Shown here: positions 1 through 41,827 of the stretch, in pieces
Layout: each line of letters opens with the position of its first letter
Numbering within the stretch: position 1 is the stretch's first letter
Origin: Hirundichthys speculiger
Lineage: Eukaryota; Chordata; Actinopteri; Beloniformes; Exocoetidae
Assembly: GCA_018398805.1 (NCBI GenBank)
Contig: JAGFBZ010001895.1
Location: 558,001 to 622,000 of the forward strand
Reading direction: 5' to 3'
Length of the DNA stretch: 64,000 bases
Notes under the pieces: model-generated
Told to the model about the DNA's origin: nothing
Seen by the model: the letters and a program-made list of their open reading frames with translations, nothing else
Database searches by the model: none
Made by a program: the position numbers and the translations under genes

Positions 1-1080
1 TCGACAGTTATAAACGTTCGTGACCATAAATCTGGAACAGAGCAAGTGACATCGTTCAGCATGCGAAAAAAAAAAAACAAGCTAAAAGTTCAACAATAAC
101 TTGGTTGGTGAGGTTTATCTTTATGGAAGGCAGAAACACAGATGAAGCCCATCATCCGTCAGCTTCTCTCATGTCTAGTGTGGTAACTGGGAATGACCTC
201 ACTGATGTTTGGAGGACGGTTCACTCATCAGTGGATCAACACACATGGATTAAACTAACTGAGGGTACAATAAAGTCAGCCAGGTTTGTTAACAAACTTA
301 ATTAGGTCTACAGTGTCACATGTTGGTTTCAGATCATCATACACCAATTCAGTCATCTTTCTCCTAGTCCCCCACCCCCCACCCCCGGGACCTGTTTAGC
401 TCAGAGTACAGTGACATCAGTTGTGTAGGTGGGATACCGGAGCTGGATGAAGTGCAGTAAATATCTGTCAAGTAATTAAATTCCTGTAAAAGCGTCTGCT
501 GTCCAGTAGCTCAGCTGTGGCTGTGCTTCCAGATTTAATGCTCTTCCTTCAGAATTTTAAAAGAGTGGACTGTATAAATATGGGCAGAAGCCTTTACCCT
601 TTATAGGCGTCATCATGGTGAATCGGCATGTTTTCCACATTGATTTGATATAGGTTTTATGTCACATGCCCTTCCCGAGACAACCTCCTCATTTATCTGG
701 GCTTCAGACCGGCGTTTTGAGTTGTTGGGGTATTTGGGGCAATGTGGGGTTCGGTTTTCTGCCCAGGGACAATTTGCCACATGATGGGGCTGGGAATTGA
801 TCCAGCAACCCTCCAAAATGGACATTAGGCAACTCTAACTGTACTAGTAAAGGAGTTTTATAAAATTATTAGAGACTTTTTAGACTCAGCAGGATATCTC
901 TGAGCTGCAAGAACTATGATGCTTTTCTGAAGTAGCGAGACGTGGGACAACTTAAAAACTGCAGACTGTTTTAACCTCTTTGAAAGGACACAAAATCATT
1001 TTTAATGCTTTCAGATAGACCGGAGGACTGTATGGATATCTCAGTGAAACCTTCTGTGCACCTGAACGTACACTAATGGA
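1..1080. other. Intron of grin2b, no feature recognised
   Basis: Upstream intron sequence, AT-rich, with a short C-rich run near 368-387. I see no GluN2 exon and no clear repeat. Confidence 0.5.
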
Positions 1081-1084
1081 CAGT

Positions 1085-2010
1085 TTTCATTGATTTGTAA
1101 TATCATTAACCTTTCAAAGTTTCAAGTGAGACATTTCACCATTTTATGAAAAATATTAGGTAATTTTGCAAAATGTCTAAAAAGGAAAAAAGTAGTGATA
1201 TGGCAACTAAAGGCCGGTCTAGAAACACCTGGAGGAAGATCGAGCAACTTCTGAGACTGTAAAAACAAAACAAAACAGGAAATAACAGGAAACAACAGGC
1301 ATGATTCTGTCATGGCAGTTTCTCCATGGACTCGTCCTTCCTACCATCCACAAATCCAAATTAAAGCTCTGATTAGCAAAGAAGAAGCCATATGTGAACG
1401 TGATCCAGAAACACCCCAAGATTATTTTGAATGGACTGATGCAAAGTGGAAACTTGTATTGTAGTCAGACGAATCTTTGAGACTGTGGATGGTGCGTCTA
1501 AAGGATACAAGGAAAGGAACCATCTGGCTTCTTATCAACCGTCACTTCAAAAGCCTGCGTCTCTGAGGGTTCGGGGGTGTAGTCGTACCTGTGGAATGGG
1601 CAGCCTGCATATCTGGAAAGTGCAACGTGTGCCCCCACCCAGACAACATCTTTTTCAGGGAAGGCCTTTTATCTTTCAGGAGGATGATGCTAAACCACAT
1701 TCTGGATTTATTACAAAAGCAGGGTTTTGTGGTTGAGACAGGTGCCCGAATGCTTTCCAGATCTTTCTGCAATTGAAAACATTATAATTGCTGTTAAAAG
1801 AGGACGGGATGCTAAACAGTGATAAGCATCATCCAGTAAAAAGCTTTTTGAGATGTGTTGCAGCTATCAAATTCAAAATTACCTTCTTTTTTCTTTTTTT
1901 TTAATTAAGGTGCTGCATTTCCTCACTTTCAGCATTGATGTTTCTAATATAAATTAAGAATGAAATATTAATCCACTGAATTTTATTTCTGTATTTACAT
2001 TGTGTTTTTT
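1085..2010 (+). mobile_element. Tc1/mariner-like transposon remnant
   Basis: Degenerate transposase on the + strand. The piece RTCGMGSLHIWK (about 1585-1620) followed by LFQGRPFIFQEDDAKPHS (about 1645-1705) is the central catalytic region of fish Tc1-like transposases, which usually read QDNAKPH. GACATTTCACCATTTTA near 1128 and the matching reverse pattern near 1910-1940 suggest remnants of the terminal inverted repeats. Stops and frameshifts make it dead. Boundaries are approximate. Confidence 0.7.
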
Positions 2011-2019
2011 TTTTTTATC

Positions 2020-2815
2020 AGTTTGTTATTGAGTCATGGGTAACTGTTTTAAATGCTGAAAGAGATGCTTCTGGACTTCATGGTAATGCTGAAGAGGAGC
2101 CTTTGTTACATAATCCCCTCACTGATTCAAGAATGCTCAACTCGTCAGTGTGCAAAAGACACTTGTAAGTTTTAAAACCTGGCAGGGTTCATCAGGGAGG
2201 GCGGTGAAAAACCGCTGCAATGCTCAGCCATGAACCAGGTGTCTTTGCATCTCCTGGAGACATTACTGAACCTGCTGGATTATTGGAGGAGGCGGGGGCT
2301 GTGCTTCCTGGTGTTTACCATGGAACATTGATGGTACAACCTTTAAAACCACTGCTTGCAGAAAGGCCTGAGTATCCATCATTGCCCATAAGAGCTGCAG
2401 TGGAGGAGGAAGAAAGCACAAGTCTTGCCTCTTTTTAAACACCACAACTCAAAGACTTCTTGACAGCCTGAAAGAAAGCCCTTTATTGGGCGAGTGTAAA
2501 GGTTCTAGTCGGTGTCAGGGAGTCGGAGTGGTCGGGCATACACCATGGTCATACCCAGAGGCGGCTCGATGTTCGAAAACCTCCCACTGGGAAACACAGT
2601 GCAGATCTCCAGTGGAGGGTGGTGCATGGGGCCATGGCTGCACACATAAGCAAGGGTCACTGTGTGTTCTGTCAAGCCGAGGAAACCATACGACCATTCA
2701 GTTTCATCCCAGTCAGCACAGCAGAAGCGAGGCAGTCTGACTAGTTTCCTGATGTAAACCCAATTCTGAAAAGGCGGGACACTGTGTAAAACATAAATTA
2801 CAATAGAGTGCAATT
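2020..2815. other. Intron of grin2b with an unrecognised open frame
   Basis: Between two Tc1-like elements. The minus strand is open at 2505-2813 for 102 codons, with a composition that looks protein-like (for example FCCADWDETEWSYGFLGLTE), but I do not recognise a family. It may be a fragment of an unclassified repeat or processed pseudogene, or chance. Confidence 0.3.
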
Positions 2816-2817
2816 AT

Positions 2818-4429
2818 TGACAAATCTCATCAACCCATATTTTATTCCTAATAGAACATAAAGAACGTATCAGATGTTGAAACTGAGACATTTTACCATT
2901 TAGCTCATTTTAACTTTGATGGAAGTTGGAACGGGGTTACCATTGTGTATCATCCTCTCTTCTTTTAACAATTGTCTAAATGTCTGGGAAGTGAGGAGAC
3001 CAGTTACTGGACTTATTAGAGGAATGTTGTCCCAGTCTTGTCTGATACAGGATTCTCATGGTCCAACAGTCCTGGGACTTCATTGCCAGATTTTTGGTTT
3101 TATGATGAGTCAAATATTTTGTACTGGTGAAATATCAGGTCCTGTCAAGCCATGCTGTTGTGATGGATCCAGTATGTGATTTTGTCATGGCTTTGTTGGA
3201 GGAAGGAGAGCCAGGAGATTCCACCAAAAATGTACTTTAATAATTCCAAAAACCAAAACTGAATCAGGACAGTTCCATGGATCGGGACAGCAAGGCAGGA
3301 ACAGGGAACAATCAGACCGAGGAAGGTAGACAGGCGGTAAAACCCACAAACGAAACGTGAGGAAAATCCACTGACGAACTATCAAACTGAAACGGAAAGA
3401 CAAGACTTAAATACACAAAGGAACAAATGAGAGGCAGGTGTAAACAATCACGGAGATGAACGGCAGGAAGTGAGGGTGAACACCATGAAGACGAGACATA
3501 CCTTCAAAGTAAAACAGGAAACAAATGTGACTGAAGACAGGATCAATAAAGAAACCAAACCCAGAGAACAAAGAACACAGAGAAGACATGCTATGTTCAA
3601 CCCAAACACTGACAGATTTAGCTTTGTCTTGCTGAAATATGTAAGGTCTTCCCTGAAAGAGACGTCTGGATGGGAGCAGATGTTGCTCTAAAACCTCTAT
3701 GCTTTCTTCAGCATTGATGGAACCTTTCCAGATGTGGAAGCTGTCCACACCATAGACGCGAACACAACCCCAATACCATCAGAGATGCAGACTTTTAAAC
3801 TGTCTGCTGATCACAAACCGGATGCTCCCGATATGACCCGAAGATACTTCCTCCATACTTTCCAATCTAAATTTTCAAATTTTGATTCATCTGACTACAG
3901 AACAGTTTTCCATTTTGCCTCAAGACCATTTTAGATGAGCTCTAGTCCAGCAAAGATGGCTTTTCTGGATCATGTTCACATCTGTCTTCTTTGCATGATC
4001 CAGCTTTAACTTTCATTTGTGGGTTACACAGTGAACCGTGTTCACAGACTGATTTCTGGAAGTGTTCCTGAACTCACGCTGTGATGCAATGATCTGACAT
4101 TTTACACTGAGGGACATTTTCCTGAAATTGTTCCACAATTTGTCACAGATTGCTGAACCTCTACCTATTTTTACATTCAAGAGGCTCTGCCTCTCTGAAA
4201 TGGTTCATGTTACTGACCTGGTATCATTTAACCTAATTAGTTGTCAAATCGTCCTCTGTTTGTTTCTGATTTGCACCAATCATGTTTCCAGCCCTGTTCC
4301 TGTGTTGTTGTAGAAGTGAAAATGAGCTGTTATTTTCCATAAAATGGTAAAATGTCTCAGTTTCAACATCTGATATGTTCTTTATGGTCCCCTGGGAATA
4401 AAATATGGGTTAATGAGATTTACAAATCC
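2818..4429 (-). mobile_element. Tc1/mariner-like transposon with long inverted repeats, interrupted
   Basis: Inverted repeats of about 80-90 bp are visible: the left end contains CAGATGTTGAAACTGAGACA (around 2871-2890) and the right end its reverse complement (around 4350-4370). Similarity continues outward through CCCATATTTTATTC. The minus strand encodes a transposase piece with FHIWKGSINAEESIEVLEQH and RRLFQGRPYIFQQDKAK (about 3630-3745), typical of Tc1-like catalytic domains. A 424-bp insertion at 3197-3620 breaks it. Non-functional. Confidence 0.8.
3197..3620 (-). mobile_element. Insertion nested in the Tc1-like element, unclassified
   Basis: The Tc1-like sequence stops after 3196 and resumes at 3621. 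The 7-mer GCTTTGT flanks the insert on both sides (3190-3196 and 3621-3627), consistent with a target-site duplication. No terminal inverted repeats are evident. Read on the minus strand it ends near TTATTAAAGTACATTTT. It resembles widespread fish short interspersed repeats of uncertain class. The 7-mer could be coincidence. Confidence 0.45.
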
Positions 4430-4979
4430 TTGTTATCTACGTTTTAAACAGCGTCACAGCTTTTTTAGATATCGGGTTTCAGAGCTGTCTGATCTTCATG
4501 TTTCTTTTCTCCTCTCTTTAATTTTCTACTTTAATTCTTGTTACCCTGTTGTGATTTTCATTACACGCGCAATGACCACAATTAAATGCAGAATACTGAG
4601 AATAAGGCCTTAAAACCTGAATTAGATCAATATGTTTTTGTTTAAAATGTATACTTTGTGTTAATCTTTGATGAGCTTCCCTCAGAGCTGTTTCCAAGAG
4701 CAGAGCTGCAGTTATTTTTATGGACTCGAGTCATTGCAGGATGAAATATAATCTGTCTGTTTTTCACTTTGATCTCTGCCAGGTGATTTATTTACTTATT
4801 TTTGGTTATATGTGTTGTTTCCAGACTCAGTCGCAAAAAATATTTAAATAGAGACAAATCTTAATTCTTTAATCACAAATACATTTTAGTAGCACCAAAG
4901 AAAAAAAGTGAATAAAAGCATTTTGTGAATAGTTTTTAAGGCAGCCTGGATGTCTTTTGCTGTCTGCGTGTCTCTGCAG
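4430..4979. other. Intron of grin2b, unremarkable
   Basis: AT-rich intronic sequence ending in the CTCTGCAG acceptor of the first visible exon. No repeat or exon recognised. Confidence 0.5.
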
Positions 4980-33340
<28,361 letters not shown>

Positions 33341-35985
33341 AAGAAAAAAAGGGGAGGAGGAGGAGAGCAATAGAGGCGAGGAGTGTTAGGAGATCAGGGT
33401 TGATTCTTAAGACGCTGTAGACACAAGTCCATGTTGAGACAGTCGTGAGAAAAAAGAGTTGAACAAAAGGGGGAAAGACTGAAAGATAGTGAAAAGATTG
33501 TCTACATTTTGCAAGAAAATATTGTTTAAAAAAAAGTCAGGACATCGTGAGGAGGTGTGGGTTGATAACTTTCTCTCAAAAATGGCCAAAGCTACTCTAC
33601 TTTTATGTCCAAACACAGTCAACGAACATTCCCCTCAGCCTCACAAAAGCCCTCAACTGCATTTGCATCATTTTGTCCACCAGTGTGGAAGAAGCCACCG
33701 TTCTTGGTTGATATCATAAATGATGCAACACTTCCTCCTAGTTTGCTACTGTCCGCGTGGTGTGATTTGATGGCAGCCTGAAGGCTCCCGCTGGGCGCTT
33801 GTGAGGAAGTGCACCGAGAGCGGAGACGGGAGTGAACTGCCCATCTGCCCCTGTGTCGCTGCAGAAAGTCGACGCTGTCACATTTACCAGAGCCATGGCA
33901 CAGCCGGGCCCGTGCATCGCTCCTCTCCCTGCACCTGTCTCACTCTGCTCTTCAGTCAGCCTCGCTCCTCCTCATCCCTGACATCTAAAGAGCTCATTTC
34001 TTTTTTTCCTTGCTATGAGAAATACAATCATGAATGATATTAAGATATTCCTATAGAAAACAGGGTATAAGAACAATAATAACATTGTGAATAACAGAGA
34101 TGTTAATGCTGATTATAGCGACACTGCTTATAATATCACTAAGTTAACTTGTTTTGTGTTATTTTGGTATGATATTTCATAAATCTCTTAGTACCTGTAG
34201 TTGTGTTCTGTCTGCTCCGGCAGCAGGAACAATGTTCTTAGTTCAGCCAACAAGCCAGAAAGACTGAGTCCTTTACTCCTGGTTTTATGTTTTCTGTATT
34301 TTACTCCATTGTCATTTCATTTATTTGCTCCTTCTGAAAAAAAGGAAGATCTCAATGACACATTTGGAGTCGGGAGATCCATACTTAACGTTTCAAGAAG
34401 TTATAAATCAGGCGCACATCCTTAAAAACACACACTTTTTGTCAGTGTGAACTTGTGTTACTGTGAACAGCGTTTGCATCAGAAGCCGAAGCTGCTGAGA
34501 GGAAGGACGTGCCTTAATGGTCTCCAGTGGAAGTGTCCTCCAGTTCACAAGCGGCAGCACCAGGATGGACCGGCACGCTTTCAGGCTGCTCGTGTTCTCA
34601 TCGCATGTGAGCCAAAAAAAAAAAAAACACCGTAGAAAATCACAGCAGAGCTGCTGGGACTGGTTTCAATGCAGGATGCCGTTTAAGATCTTTTATACCT
34701 TCATAAAAAAATATTTCATATGTCAGGTATGGGCAGTGTTTTATGAAACAATTGTATTCAGGATGTCCCCGCTGTTACTGATAGACTGATGTGTCTCAGC
34801 TCACAACATGGCAGCCTTTAGGCCAATTCTTTTATTCAGGTTACATGACACTCACCAGGCACTTACTTTTCCGGCCTCTCACTAGTACAGTAACTCGTTG
34901 AAGGCATTACTTTAACTCGTGTCAGCAGTCTGAGAGGCTCACAGAGAAGACCTTAAGCTTGGACATTGTGCAAGATGAATATTATGCACTGTCACTTATG
35001 TAGGAGAGACGCGAGGACGAATGAGCATTGAAGAACCATTGCTGTCCCATGACAATGATGACGCTTCAGCCACTTAGACGGCGATGGAGGCGTCGGGAAG
35101 CCGGCTGTCATGTGAAAGATTGTTTTTTGTTTGTTTGTTTGTTTTTTACAGGGACTGATGTAAATAGTCTTTTTAGCTGAAGGGGCCTCATTAATTGCAC
35201 AGGACTTTTTACTCCGTGTAGGTTCAGGCACTCAGTAGACATGCCTTATCGTCCCATCACCGCCACCCCTCCCCCAACGCTGTCTGATGATGACTCATCA
35301 TGTACAGAGTAGAGACGCCTCTATTGGTTAACCGAACGTTTGATCTCGGATAAGTTGGTGACGGAAGTTCAAGGGCTGAGGGAGAGGGCGCGGGAACGCT
35401 GGCCAGAGGAAGGAGCTGCCGGAGCGTGCGGAAAGTGATCCTTGTCATCGCCGACTCCTATCTTACACCCCGATCAAAGCACGTTCATCTAATAGGCTGG
35501 CACATGTGTTTGTGTGCAGAGAAGGAAATCGGTATTGAATGATAAGTGCTGTTTTGTTTTTGCCCCCCCCAACTTACACTGACTAACTATTCATGAATCC
35601 AACAGCCGCTCCACATCTGCTCCACAGATAACACTGTCAACGCGAGACCGATGGAGTTAGCCTTAAAAAACATTCATCCACCCTCCCAAACGCCACCGTG
35701 ACTCTCCTAATAAATGGATTGGGATCTCTGGAATTTTTATACGCACACATTTTGAAAGTTCAGGTCAACCATTATCAGCAAGATGTCAGAGAGGTTTGAT
35801 AAGGAAATAAGAACGAGGCGACTTTGGTGTGAGCATCAATCAGTGTCAGCATTAGTATGTTCGATCTTTTCCTTGTAAATAATCTATTTAAAAACTTTTC
35901 ACTTTGTACAGTAAACAGACAGACAGGATGTAACTTTCAATATGTTTTACAACAATTTAAGAAATAAAGAAAATAACAATAAAAA
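33341..35985 (+). other. grin2b: Probable grin2b 3' UTR
   Basis: Non-coding sequence after the stop. It begins with a purine-rich stretch and then becomes AT-rich. A canonical AATAAA lies at 35963-35968, with further A-rich sequence after it; mammalian GRIN2B also has a long 3' UTR. The 3' end is inferred, because earlier or later poly(A) sites cannot be excluded. No open frame here looks like a real protein. Confidence 0.45.
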
Positions 35986-35989
35986 CTCA

Positions 35990-38930
35990 TAAAAACAAAA
36001 AAAATACACAAACAAAAATATGCAAAATATACTTAAGACACAAATATTACTAATCATAAGTGATATAATTGAACCTCTTTTTCTTTAAATCTCATGTTTA
36101 TTTAATTCTAATAGTTTACCAATTAGTATACTGATTATGTTAAGACTAATGCTTTTTTTCTTTTTATTTTCACCAGTGTTGGACATTGAGGATAATTTAC
36201 TGTAGGTGTAGACGTTTGGTGATAAAAGGGGGAAGTTTAGTTTTAGGAGTCTTTGTTAAGTTTCCCTTGAATTGTGTTAGATTCTCTATTTTTAAGGTAA
36301 GCTACTCTTCATGCTTTTTGAGATAAAATCAATTATCTACACATTTATGTAATACAATATTACATGTATACAGAGATGATATTTGCATATAGAGGCAGTA
36401 TATTGTGATCCTTTATTTTATGGCAGCAAATCTTGCTAAGAACTTTCAATTCATTTGTGTTTTTGCTGCCCATTTTTGACCTGGGCTCCAAATGGTGATT
36501 GCACACAGAACTTAAGAGCCATCATTGGCCCGGCCTGTCCTGTTCCCTCTCTATGCTTGGGATAGACATCACTGTGGTAATGGAAAATATCTATACTTGC
36601 ACACACACACACACACACAAAGATGCACTGGACATTTCCCAGTGTCGATGTTGTTGATGTTGCAGAGAATTTCATCACAATATTGTGGAGAAGCCAAGAA
36701 CGAGTGTAGTTTCGTTTATTTAGAGTTGAGGCTGAAATGCATTTGTGCAACCCCTTATTAAAAGGTAAACATTTGTTTTGACATGTCTCATATTATTGCA
36801 GACGTTTACTGCAGAAAAGTCAGTTTTCTGTGGCAGTATTTGTTTCTTAACTTTGTTTTTTGACAGCAGAGAACTCTTAAATGCTCTGGCTTCTCCTGTA
36901 TTATGCTCAGCTTTCTGAACTGTGTGTTCCTCTGTATGAGACAGGAAGCATTATCTATAATTTGTTGTGTGCATATGCAATTTTGTCTCCATGCAGTTAA
37001 AAATGATTTCCTCATTCTTATTTTGTACGGTACTAATTTCAATACATCTCTGTAATCTCCTCTACCCCGAGAGAAGAAACTCATCTCTTTTTTTTTCCCT
37101 CAGCTGTTTTCCTGCACACAGAGTTGATTGAAAAGTGAAAAATGTTTCCATGTGCACATAAACTGTTACTTTTGCATATTTTTCCATATCTCACACCAGC
37201 CAAACTGGTTCACCTCATTTGCAATAAGCAGCATGACCTAACAGGAAAATGTTCGTATCATACGCTCAGTATGTCAATACATCAGTTCCTGCTGTGAGCT
37301 GAGCTAGTTAACTTCTCCGGGTTATGAAGTCGAGCAGCACCTGACCCTGTTTTAACCGTCAGATCTTCACCACCTCCAGCTGCTCTGCAACAAGCATGTT
37401 CAGGTTGGGCAGTGGTGCAGAGGAAGCAGGGCTCGTTTTGGGTTTTAATCCCCTTTGGCCAGATTGGTCCCAGTCTCTGCACATCAGTTTGTTCGTGCAG
37501 GACAACACACTGGACCATTTTCCTTTGCTTTTAACCTTTTGTTTCGACTTTACTTTTTGTAGCCTTAGAAGTGGCTGTATCAACTTTATCGGCGAGTACA
37601 TCTTGATGGTGGCGGGTGTAAATATCACCTCAGCTCACCTATGTTTTTCTGTCAAGAATAGCGGCACATGGGACCAACTAACATCATTAGATGCTCAGCA
37701 CCAGGAACGCATGTATTCGTTACATCCAACTTTTTCCTTCAGTGCAGAGGTCTTCAATGAGCTTCTCTTCTATGTTTCTCACAGCCACAGTCGTTGACTT
37801 CACACTGCTAATTATTAATAAACAAACCACTTATTTTATTTAATTTCTTTGCTACTGGATGAATTAAACTGTGATGTCATATAGCATTTCTTGCTGAAGC
37901 TCCATGTAATTAAGCAGTTCATAGCTTCCATTCCTCCTAATACATTACAGAACTTATTTACAGATGCTTTAGTTAATGCATTGTGTCTGTGTACGTGTAT
38001 TCTATACTGATATGGTTTCATAATGATGCACTTTTTTTTTTAACTGAATTGTGTAGTTTTATCATTCATAAATTAAGAATCAATTGCTTAGAGTGGGGTA
38101 AACTGCATAAGGGGTTGCTTCTAAATGTATTTCACAAAGCTGAAAGGTTTATGAAAATGCAGATCTTCAATGAAACTACATAACCTGATCAATTTAATTG
38201 TGGGTGACAAAAATGTACCATATAAATAGCATTACTTGTATACATAATGAAACACAGAATCTCTTATTCTTGGCCATTCTTTTCTCTTTTTGTGGCCCTT
38301 TTCTTTGAAATAATACCAAAATTTTTACACCATACAAACAGAAAAACCACAGAAAAACAAATTGTACAGGCTGTGTAAATACTAAATATGGGGGAATATA
38401 TTTACCTTCACTTTTTTGTATGGAAATGATCAAAGTAATCTCAATAACAAATTTAACCATTTCATGACAAAATTGCAAAAAACATCATTAAGGTACTTCT
38501 AATAAGGATAATGCCAATATCTACAATTATAAGTGCTGAAATAAGACTATTCTTTCTCTTTGTACATGATGAACAAAATGAAGTGTTGAGTATTAATAAT
38601 AAAAAACTATAAGTTTCACACCTATGGTACTGAGTCTTTTTAAGTTTTTTTTTCTTGCATATGATTTTGTGTAAGTATATGGGTTTCATCACACTTCTGC
38701 AGCCTCTCAGTGACTGATCTTACTTGGCTGGTGTGTTTATGTGATAAACGGTTATAATAGGGGTGAAACCGAACATTCAAATATTCAGCTATTCCATTTT
38801 CAAAATTGATATACAGATTTCTTTTTTTAATTCATTCATTTACTTATATTTTTGCCTTTAAATAGGAGATTTACAAAATACATGTTCAGCATGTTAGAAT
38901 TCTTATTGCACCGTCAAAATATGGACACAA
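35990..38930. other. Intergenic sequence, no feature recognised
   Basis: AT-rich, with an AC microsatellite at 36599-36619. Might include more of the grin2b 3' UTR. No convincing open frame. Confidence 0.4.
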
Positions 38931-39900
38931 TCTCAGCCTGGCCACGAGCAGTATCTCCACCTGGCAGTGACCGGAGTGATCTTGTCATATCAGAAATTGG
39001 AACTTGAAATCACGTCACACCCAAATGACAGTGAAGATGAACCTCTCCAAACACATGTCTAGCCCACGTGGCAACCATCCACCTTCCAGGTTGAACCCCA
39101 ACCAGGAACCAGGCTTTGTTGCAGTTCCTCTACTCACCACTAGGTGCTAGCTCCCAAAATCCCCATTGACTCCCATGTTAAAAAAGACATCTTGCAGCAG
39201 AAATAAACATATTTACAGCATTGTACAAATATATGGTTTCTATAGTTCTATAGTTTTTCCTATAGTTATATTTGACATCCATGACAACTGCACAACGGTG
39301 ATTTTGTTTTTCTTTTGTACCACCTCAGGTAAAATTATAGGAAGCAATAAAGCTGACAGGGACATCATTTGACATAATTTAATTGACAGTTAGCTATTGT
39401 CTCTGCCATTGGCTATGACAACTAGCCATTGCTGTAATCATTTTAAAAACTAATTCTTAGTATTATATTGATTTCTGAGCCATTAATAAAATCAGATCAT
39501 GGTCACATTTTAAAGAGAATGTTTTGTTGTGCTTGTGTGTTGTGTTAGTTGTACTAACAGACCACCATGACTGGCTGGAGTTGGTCTGGAAGGATCTGAG
39601 TATGAAGCTTAGTTTAGCTCAGTCATGTTAACAGTCACTTCATGTGGCCACCGATAAGACATTTGAGGCGGGATGTCCTGCTGTGAAAGCCAGCGGCTGG
39701 GATTATTGACTGCAGGTCCTAGCATGATTCCACTTTGAAGAGTGCTGAAATGATTCGCCATGGTTCCTGGCTCCTTCAGCCAAGCCGCACTCCTGGTCTG
39801 CCAGCCTCCATCACAGAGGCGACCACCACACCAACCGGTCTGACAGGCGTAGCATTCGGACTGTGTGACTGGAGAGTTCATTCATAGTTTTATACAGTTA
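38930..39900. repeat. Dispersed fish repeat, class uncertain
   Basis: Contains CACTAGGTGCTAGCTCCC, CCCCATTGACTCCCATGTTA and CAGCAGAAATAAACATATTT (39140-39215), a string I recognise as a common non-coding repeat of percomorph fish genomes. Ends not determined. Confidence 0.4.
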
Positions 39901-40069
39901 TGTTCTAGCCATCGCTGCTGTTAGCCACTGCAACTCTTAATTCATAACAATGCTGTAGTGGTATTAAGCATATATAACAAATATAACAACATATCCACTG
40001 AAAAGTGAACAGTACTATGCACATGATTTAATGTAAATAAAACAAGACAAAACTGTTATAAACAGTAAA

Positions 40070-40215
40070 ATTCGCTGAGTGGAGCAGCCATGCTGGATTC
40101 TGATGTCAGGGTGGGGGAGGTGTTTGACTTTCCAAGTTGGAATTCTGACATCAGGTGGCGTTCCAGTTGAAACTTCTGACTTGAAACTTGGAAATTCCGA
40201 CCTTTGAGTCCAAAT
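40070..40215. repeat. Short MITE-like sequence with internal inverted repeats
   Basis: CTTTCCAAGTTGGAATTCTG (40129-40148) and ACTTGAAACTTGGAAATTCC (40179-40198) are imperfect inverted copies of a motif (TTCCAAGTTGGAA / TTGGAAATTCC), as in fish MITEs built from repeated AAxTTGGAATT units. Confidence 0.35.
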
Positions 40216-40219
40216 GGAG

Positions 40220-41827
40220 CGCACTACAATGCTTCATTTCACTTGGGCTGTTGAAATGAAGGCAACATGGTGAAGATGTGACAGCCATTTAAACTGAGCA
40301 ATGACAAGACAAAGGAAATCTGCCAAATATACAGCTGCCATCAGACCTACCCTGGTGGAGCAACAGCCACGAAGAACCACCTGTACTTACTGCGTCATCA
40401 GTTCAATACTAATACAATCAAACACTTAGTAAGTACATGTGATGGTATAAATAAGTGCCTAGTTGCTAGCACACTCAGCTAATGTTACTGTTATGATTAA
40501 ACATGTGCAGGGTAATCGCCACTAGTGGCATGCTTTCAATCCATGCAGTCCATGCCTGGTAGGACATCTTGTACTGTGAACACTGCGCTGTGTAGTTTAC
40601 TTTGTTGTTTTACTTTGTCGTTTTTGCATTTATTTTTACTAAAATAAATCTTTGGCCACTATCATAGACTGTATAATGGATGATAGCAGATAATATATTA
40701 CATCATACATTTATAATACAGCAACAAACCCCCGCTCCAACTGAAGCTCATAATATTCACTGTAATCGTCTACTGAATCTCCGGAGACTGTAAAATGGTG
40801 TTTGGGCCAACCCTAGTTGACAGCTGTGTTCCTTTAATCCTTCCTCTCTAAAGGCACATATTTGCCTCATCTAAAAGCCTTCACTTGAGTATTTCTTCTC
40901 TTTTTTTTATTGCCTTCTTTCATGGACACGTGAATTGTGATGCTTGCAAATGCATGATTTTCTGTCACTTGAAAGATGGCTCTCTCTCCCTTTCCCGGCT
41001 GGCAGGAATTCCTCCGAGAGGGGAAGAGGAGAGGAGAGGGCTGCCTGAGAAACCACAGCCATATGGTGATGGTATGGTGGAGTACTTGAGTCTGGGTCTG
41101 TCCCCTCTGCAACCCACACTGCTGCTGGCGCTCCGCACAGCCTCATCTGATGCCATCCAGCCCCTCCGGGTTGTCTCAGGCTGCTCTCTCCTCTACCATT
41201 GCTGCTCCTGCAGTATGGTGGTCCTTTAAAAATAATCAATCAAATCCTATATGAACAGAGATCCAAAGCTACTGTCATCCCCATTTCAGTTCACAGCTAA
41301 TTTCAAATGAAATATTTGTCTATCAGAAGACAAGGATGAGATTGAGAACATTTTTCACAATGCATGATAATCATCTAATACCAGAGAAGGATGACAGTTT
41401 GGAAAATCTGGAAAATGAAAGTAAATCAAGGAAATAATCCCCTGCCGCTGCAATTGGCCTCAAAATGACATAAAAAGGGCCATTTATATTCTCTAGTCTC
41501 CTGTGTGATTGCCAAAAGTGTTTTATTGTTCTTTACTGATTGGGTCCCTTATGTATTTAAATGCATGAATAATAATCAGGACATCCTGTAAAGGAGGATA
41601 CAAGCAAAACATCCCAGAGGAAATCAACACTATATGGGTTTAGCCTGTCTTCTATCGTCTGACGGTATACAGCAGAAAATTTACTTGATGTGGGATTCAT
41701 GTCTCGGAAGTGAAATACATGATAATAAAGCTACAATGTAAAATTAATAATTGAAAAGAAGATTTGTTTTAGCTTATCTTAAGGCACTTTTTCCATTTTT
41801 TTTCTCGATAATCTCATGTCAAAAAAA
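40220..41827. other. Intergenic sequence, no feature recognised
   Basis: Open frames on both strands at 40867-41240 overlap one another and carry no recognised domain. Confidence 0.4.

Noticed and set aside
1..4979. Possible upstream GluN2 exons (amino-terminal domain)
   Set aside because: No frame in this stretch shows GluN2 amino-terminal motifs; it holds two Tc1-like elements and unclassified intron.
40867..41239. Pairs of 110-codon frames on both strands
   Set aside because: Overlapping opposite-strand frames without known domains, most likely chance.
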